A stretch of 17,329 nucleotides of DNA, taken from an archaeon. Its GTDB lineage: Archaea; Asgardarchaeota; Hermodarchaeia; Hermodarchaeales; Hermodarchaeaceae. The stretch's first letter is position 1. Each line of letters begins with the position of its first letter. Position numbers and translations under genes: made by a program. The DNA is taken from NCBI GenBank assembly GCA_016550425.1, contig JABXGS010000247.1, positions 1 to 17,329 on the forward strand. Reading direction: 5' to 3'. The notes beneath the pieces were generated by a model. That model did no database searches, was not told where the DNA came from, and saw nothing but the letters and a program-made list of their open reading frames with translations. This document shows, piece by piece, positions 13,543-17,329 of this stretch.

Positions 13543-15144
13543 ATGTCGCCAAAATTGATTATCAATGACTCTTGGGTTCTACAACGAAACGGGTCATTCA
13601 GCACAAGTTTTTCTGGGTTTCTCAGAGGAATAACCGGCGGTGCGAAACTTTCTGAAATTGTGAAATCAAGCCTTGATACTGTTCGCACGGTTTCCGATTT
13701 TGGAGGACCTGGATTCGTTCAACCTCTCCTTGAATCAATTATCGGAAAAATTGGTGTGGATATCCCTCCTGCAATAAGAGAAAAAATACAAAGGAAATTG
13801 GACCTTGCTCAAAAAGAAAGCCAGGAGAAGCTAGCCAAAGCAGAAGAACAATACGAAAAAAGACTAGACGCCCAATTAGAAATGGCTGAAAAAGAATATG
13901 AGAAAAAAATCGAAGCTGTGATGGAAGAAAAAGAAAAAGCCTATGAAGCCAAACTCAATCACCGTCTGGCAAAACTTGAGGCGGATCAAGAGAAATTACA
14001 GAACTCCGTAGGCCAGCAGGTTGCATATCAGCTATTTAGTACCAAGATAGATTCGCTTGTAGACGCCTTGTATTCGGTAGCGAAGGAGCGGGGTATCACT
14101 AATGAAGAAATTCTCCGAATCATTAAAGCGCTCCCTGAATTCGAAGCCCTCATGTATATCATGAATGTCCGAAAATTCTACAGAGACCATACTGCTCATT
14201 CCTTACGTGTAGCCACTTTAGGAGACTACTTGCTTGAAAAAGAAGGTAATGCAGGAGAGTTACAGCAACTTCTTAGAGAAAAAATGAATCTCACGAAAGA
14301 GGAGGTCCAAACCACTTGGTGGTTCACAGGATTACTTCATGATATTGGGACACCCCTAGCGAAGTTAGTGACTTCTTTAAACTGGTCCCTAATAAATGAA
14401 ATGACCCGCTGTTACTCACCCTTAGGAATGGATTTTTCACCCCTGCAAATAGGATTGAATCATCCAGACTTAGGAAATGTTGGGTACTTAAAGATTCTAA
14501 CCAAAGGTTATCCAAAAAAATGGCACACCTTCATTGCAAACGGTTTAGGAAAAGTGAAAGAAGCTCCAAATGCCTTTCGTTATCTAGCAACGGACCAACA
14601 CAAAGGAGAATACAAACCTCCCTCTCTGAAAATCGATCATGGCGTAGTAGCCGCCGTCACCCTCCTGCGGACCCTAGGTCCCCCTGAATATGTCGAACAG
14701 GAAAACCCCAAGGATCGGCCACTTATCGAGGCCGCTCGGACTATCGCACTGCATGATGTCATCGAGAATTTAGGTCCATTGCCTTTTGAAGATTATCCAC
14801 TTCTCTTTCTGCTAGCTATCTGTGATGAATTACAAGAATGGGGGCGCCCAATTCCAATTTCAACAGAAGATGGTTATTTTACCACTGCATTACAAAAATT
14901 TTCATTGACTGAAGCCATTTACCATGACAGTGGTGTTGAGTTGTGGGATATTCCGTTCACAAATGCCCAAGCAAAATCCCTCATGAGTTTTGATTTCAAA
15001 CGCATTCATTCAGACAAAGCCTTCAAACTCAAGGGTCTTGACTGCACCCAACAATTCCCTGAAACTGATATGCTCCTCATTGATTATGATAAGAATGCAT
15101 CAAAGGTAATAGAAAAGTACGAGATTCCAATCCATTCTCACTAG
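13543..15144 (+). CDS. HD-domain phosphohydrolase-like protein with coiled coil
   Basis: A 533-residue soluble protein (from the ATG at 13543; a GTG two codons earlier is possible but sits too close to AAGGGG). After about 80 residues of unknown type comes a Glu/Lys-rich coiled coil (about 81-158, very high heptad content), then a catalytic-type HD domain: His216 and His219 in RDHTAHSLRV, HD266-267 in GLLHDIGTP, His366 in IDHGVV, HD404-405 in IALHD, and Asp428 in ICDELQEWGRP. With all these residues it should bind a metal and hydrolyse a phosphoester; nucleotide, cyclic nucleotide or alarmone substrates are all possible. The late LQEWGRP block occurs, as I recall, in a subset of HD proteins of unclear substrate. 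The coiled coil implies a dimer or a partner. It converges on small GTPase 2, sharing CTAG as both stop codons, which makes a functional link worth testing though not shown. Confidence 0.82.
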   Translation: MSPKLIINDSWVLQRNGSFSTSFSGFLRGITGGAKLSEIVKSSLDTVRTVSDFGGPGFVQPLLESIIGKIGVDIPPAIREKIQRKLDLAQKESQEKLAKAEEQYEKRLDAQLEMAEKEYEKKIEAVMEEKEKAYEAKLNHRLAKLEADQEKLQNSVGQQVAYQLFSTKIDSLVDALYSVAKERGITNEEILRIIKALPEFEALMYIMNVRKFYRDHTAHSLRVATLGDYLLEKEGNAGELQQLLREKMNLTKEEVQTTWWFTGLLHDIGTPLAKLVTSLNWSLINEMTRCYSPLGMDFSPLQIGLNHPDLGNVGYLKILTKGYPKKWHTFIANGLGKVKEAPNAFRYLATDQHKGEYKPPSLKIDHGVVAAVTLLRTLGPPEYVEQENPKDRPLIEAARTIALHDVIENLGPLPFEDYPLLFLLAICDELQEWGRPIPISTEDGYFTTALQKFSLTEAIYHDSGVELWDIPFTNAQAKSLMSFDFKRIHSDKAFKLKGLDCTQQFPETDMLLIDYDKNASKVIEKYEIPIHSH

Positions 15145-15716
15145 GAGGCGAAGGACGAATAAATAAAGGGATGCAATTTCTCTCTTAATTCCGCCAACCG
15201 ATTATAAATCAACAAACGTGTCACTTGGTCAAATAGTTCTCCCACGTTTTCTCCTGATCGAGCGGAGGTCTCAAAATAATTGTCAAATTCGAGGTTGATG
15301 TGCCGCTGATAGGCCTCAGCCATCGAGATAACTCGTTTTGAGGCTAAATCAACCTTATTTCCGACCAAGATGCTGGGTGCATCATCAGGCACTGCTTGGC
15401 GAAAGGCTTGCAACCAGCCCTCAACATTTTCGAATGTATCGGCTCTTGTCAAATCAAAAGTTACGATGACAGCATCACTCCCTAATAGAAAGAGTTTTCG
15501 CACACTTTCAAACCGGGGTTGACCCGCGAGATCCCAAATGATCAGCCGAATGAGCACATCCCCCACAACGATTTCCGAGCAATTGAGTTGGGTGCCTAAA
15601 GTTTGGTGATATGAATGCTCAAACGTTTTGGAAATGAATCGATTAATGACGCTGGTTTTGCCAACCATCGGGTCCCCAATGATTACTAGTTTGAAAGTAT
15701 GCTCATTTAGTGACAT
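15141..15716 (-). CDS. Ras/Rab-like small GTPase 2
   Basis: A 191-residue Ras-superfamily GTPase with all boxes intact: P-loop GDPMVGKTS (14-22), switch I YHQTLG (36-41, Thr39 as in Ras Thr35), WDLAGQ (61-66 with Gln66), NKVD (120-123) and ETSA (149-152). It should cycle between GTP and GDP forms. The C-terminus has no Cys, so no prenyl anchor is expected; any membrane binding would be through a partner. It is close to GTPase 1 in overall design but clearly distinct, and unlike it keeps Thr in switch I. The ATG at 15716 has no strong ribosome site; a TATA-like AATTTAAATTT (15767-15777) predicts a leader of about 30 bases. Its TAG and the TAG of the HD-domain gene are the two strands of one CTAG at 15141-15144. 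Confidence 0.94.
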   Translation of the reverse strand: MSLNEHTFKLVIIGDPMVGKTSVINRFISKTFEHSYHQTLGTQLNCSEIVVGDVLIRLIIWDLAGQPRFESVRKLFLLGSDAVIVTFDLTRADTFENVEGWLQAFRQAVPDDAPSILVGNKVDLASKRVISMAEAYQRHINLEFDNYFETSARSGENVGELFDQVTRLLIYNRLAELREKLHPFIYSSFAS

Positions 15717-15987
15717 GGGGGGTTGCTCGCCTTTCTAGCATTCTTTTTTCTAGTCGTTTGGAGAGGAAATTTAAATTATGTTAATACTGGGCTACTCAAC
15801 GCGCAAAGTTCCCTAAATGGCTTTTCCTCGCTTTATATCACCATCTACTACCTTTCTCACGCGAAAAAACCCGCTTTTAGAAAAAAAGAGTCCAAGTTTA
15901 TCGCGCAATTACGATGAAGTTCATCTGATATAGGGTTGCGATATATTTAAGCTGAAAAGGTCGTAGTGCCTTGCAGGAGTTACAATT
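15717..15987. promoter_or_regulatory. Divergent intergenic region with two TATA-like boxes
   Basis: This 271-base gap separates GTPase 2 (-) and the kinase fusion (+). AAATTTAAATT (15767-15777) fits the GTPase promoter. ATATATTTAA (15941-15950) fits the kinase promoter, with a start near 15972 and the AGGAG site (15975-15979) nine bases or fewer before the GTG. The middle is AT-rich with A-runs; I see no RNA gene. A 64-codon frame at 15723-15917 is judged spurious. Confidence 0.5.
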
Positions 15988-17325
15988 GTGACTATCCAAA
16001 TCGATGATGCTGGCTGGGGCGACCCTGTTGGCGGTGTACTCATTGGAATCTTCCGAATAGAGACACGAGAATATGTCGTCAAAGAGATTGAAGTGACGCA
16101 TTTTCAGGATCCCAATTTTGGTGGAAAAACATTCCTCGGTCGAGGTCTTGAATTGGTGCTCGAAGCTCTTAGCTGTTTGAAGGTTTCTAAAACTGAACCA
16201 ATTCAGGTATGTCGAGGGGCAGTATTAGACGGGGTCCGGGATGGGCTTAAAGATAACGGGTTTGAAGTCATTCCTACAAAAATCGAAGGCCAACTCCAAG
16301 AGCTTGTCGAAGCTAATTTCGTGACCTCATTGGAGCGACTTGGTATTCAGGGTATACCCCGTGTTAGTGGGAAAGAACGCTTCTTTCGGCAACTAGAATG
16401 GATTCAAGAGGATCTTAAGGTTCGTGAACAATTTGCAAAAACTGGTTGGAAAAATTGGCCAAAGAGGCTGCGAAACTGGCGACCTCGGTGGCGTCATGAA
16501 GAACGAAAGATCCTTGCACCACCCATTATTGTCAAATTGGGCGGAAGTATTATTTCGGATAAGAGTAAGCGGTCCAAAGCTCGGTTATCCACAATTAGGC
16601 AATTAGTCAGCGAGATTTCAGCGACAAAATTGCATCCCGTCATTGTAGTTCATGGAGGTGGATCGTTCGGTCATTTCCCTGCCCTCAAATACCAGATCCA
16701 TCGTGGAGGTCGGAGTAAGAAAAAGAAAGTTGGTGTCACCGAGACCGCCTTAGAAATGACGAACCTCGGGCAACTCATTCATTCAGCTTTCCTTGAGGTT
16801 CAACAACCTGCAATTCCAATTCGCTCATCATCTATTATTGTCACCCTTGACGGGCGCATCTCCCATATGGATCTACAAGCGTTACGTGAATTCCTCCGGC
16901 AAGGCTTCATCCCCATTCTCTCTGGTGACGTCACAGCGGATACCGTAACAGGTTTTACAATACTGAGTGGAGACCAAATCTCAATGTACCTCGCTCGACT
17001 CCTCGGTTCCCACACGGTTATCTTTGCCACAGATGTTTCAGGCCTATTTACTGCAGATCCAAAGGAAGATTCCACCGCTCAACGCATCGATCTCATTACA
17101 CCTGAAACAATGGAACAGATTCTTGACAAAATTAAAGTCGGAACTGCAACAGATGCTACAGATGTAACTGAAGGAATGCGTGGTAAACTCACAGAAATCT
17201 TCAAAGGGCTTCCAAAGAACTGCGAAGTCATTATTACCGATATACGTAAACCTGGAACACTCAGACGAATCATTTCGGGTAAATCTGTTCCCGCCACGCG
17301 GCTCCGCCATAAATTATCGCCTTAG
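15988..17325 (+). CDS. Isopentenyl phosphate kinase fused to an N-terminal RNase H-like domain
   Basis: A 445-residue two-domain protein. Residues about 179-445 are an amino-acid-kinase-fold isopentenyl phosphate kinase: IVKLGGSIISDKS (Lys183), VVHGGGSFGHF (221-230, with His229 as the IPK-specific catalytic His), a GDVTADTVTGFTILSGDQ region, ATDVSGLFTADPK, and TEGMRGKL near the end. IPK phosphorylates isopentenyl phosphate with ATP to IPP in the archaeal mevalonate route to membrane lipids. Residues 1 to about 120 (IDDAGWGDPVGGVLIG, then a helix, VCRGAVLDGVRDGL, and IEGQLQELVEANF) have the strand-strand-strand-helix-strand-helix order of an RNase H-like fold with Asp6/Asp7 in the first strand; this is inference. 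A basic, Trp-rich linker (about 150-176) joins them. IPK normally has about 250-270 residues, so the first 175 are extra. GTG start supported by AGGAG eight bases upstream and a TATA box at 15941-15950. Confidence 0.85.
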   Translation: MTIQIDDAGWGDPVGGVLIGIFRIETREYVVKEIEVTHFQDPNFGGKTFLGRGLELVLEALSCLKVSKTEPIQVCRGAVLDGVRDGLKDNGFEVIPTKIEGQLQELVEANFVTSLERLGIQGIPRVSGKERFFRQLEWIQEDLKVREQFAKTGWKNWPKRLRNWRPRWRHEERKILAPPIIVKLGGSIISDKSKRSKARLSTIRQLVSEISATKLHPVIVVHGGGSFGHFPALKYQIHRGGRSKKKKVGVTETALEMTNLGQLIHSAFLEVQQPAIPIRSSSIIVTLDGRISHMDLQALREFLRQGFIPILSGDVTADTVTGFTILSGDQISMYLARLLGSHTVIFATDVSGLFTADPKEDSTAQRIDLITPETMEQILDKIKVGTATDATDVTEGMRGKLTEIFKGLPKNCEVIITDIRKPGTLRRIISGKSVPATRLRHKLSP

Positions 17326-17329
17326 CAAA

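Noticed and set aside
15723..15917. A 64-codon plus-strand frame with a hydrophobic start
   Set aside because: It begins a few bases after the GTPase 2 start on the other strand, overlaps that gene's likely promoter, has no ribosome site, and ends in low-complexity AT-rich sequence.
1..17329. CRISPR array, insertion sequence, integrase or defence-island signature
   Set aside because: No regularly spaced repeats, no transposase or integrase motifs, and no recognised defence gene; the HD and RecA-like proteins alone do not make a known defence system.

Overview
The window reads as archaeal chromosomal DNA, most likely from an Asgard archaeon (a Heimdallarchaeia-like lineage is the best guess). 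Support: two Ras/Rab-type small GTPases with complete G1-G5 boxes, a two-subunit DNA topoisomerase VI operon whose A subunit looks strikingly plant/Spo11-like, a presenilin-type intramembrane protease, isopentenyl phosphate kinase (archaeal lipid pathway), a 6-phospho-3-hexuloisomerase-like protein, TATA-like boxes, and Shine-Dalgarno motifs of AGGAG/GGTGA type with frequent GTG and TTG starts. I see no rRNA, tRNA, CRISPR array, transposase or phage gene. The density and alternating strands suggest an ordinary core/accessory chromosomal segment rather than a mobile island.

Layout. 1-726 (+): 3' part of a presenilin/SPP-like aspartyl protease, cut by the window edge. 840-1445 (+): small GTPase 1, whose stop interleaves with that of a convergent NfeD-like membrane protein (1442-1873, -). 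2000-3220 (+): M20 metallopeptidase. 3221-3455: a non-coding gap with a nested hairpin. 3456-6577 (+): topoisomerase VI B and A, overlapping by ATGA. 6616-8634 (-): a large regulator with two winged-helix units. 8750-9490 (-): four-helix membrane protein with a bacterial-PH-type domain. 9565-11581 (-): phosphohexuloisomerase-like gene, then a gene of unknown function that overlaps an ECF-S-like membrane protein by GTGA. 11703-12326 (+): RecA-fold protein without a Walker A motif. 12318-12422 (-): a start-less zinc-ribbon coding fragment. 12467-13369 (-): polytopic membrane protein. 13543-15144 (+): coiled-coil HD-domain protein, again sharing stop-codon bases with a convergent small GTPase (15141-15716, -). 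15988-17325 (+): isopentenyl phosphate kinase fused to an N-terminal RNase H-like domain.

How the genes work together. The clear functional unit is topoisomerase VI (B then A). The unknown gene plus ECF-S-like gene is probably a second, translationally coupled unit. Both GTPase genes are tail-to-tail with a neighbour across a 4-bp stop overlap, so their mRNA 3' ends must be mutually antisense. The most noteworthy items are the eukaryote-like Top6A with a divergent, insertion-bearing Top6B, the Walker A-less RecA-like protein, the RNase H-like/IPK fusion, the internally duplicated regulator with a dyad over its own start codon, and the zinc-ribbon fragment with no start codon. All family calls come from reading motifs, without database searches.
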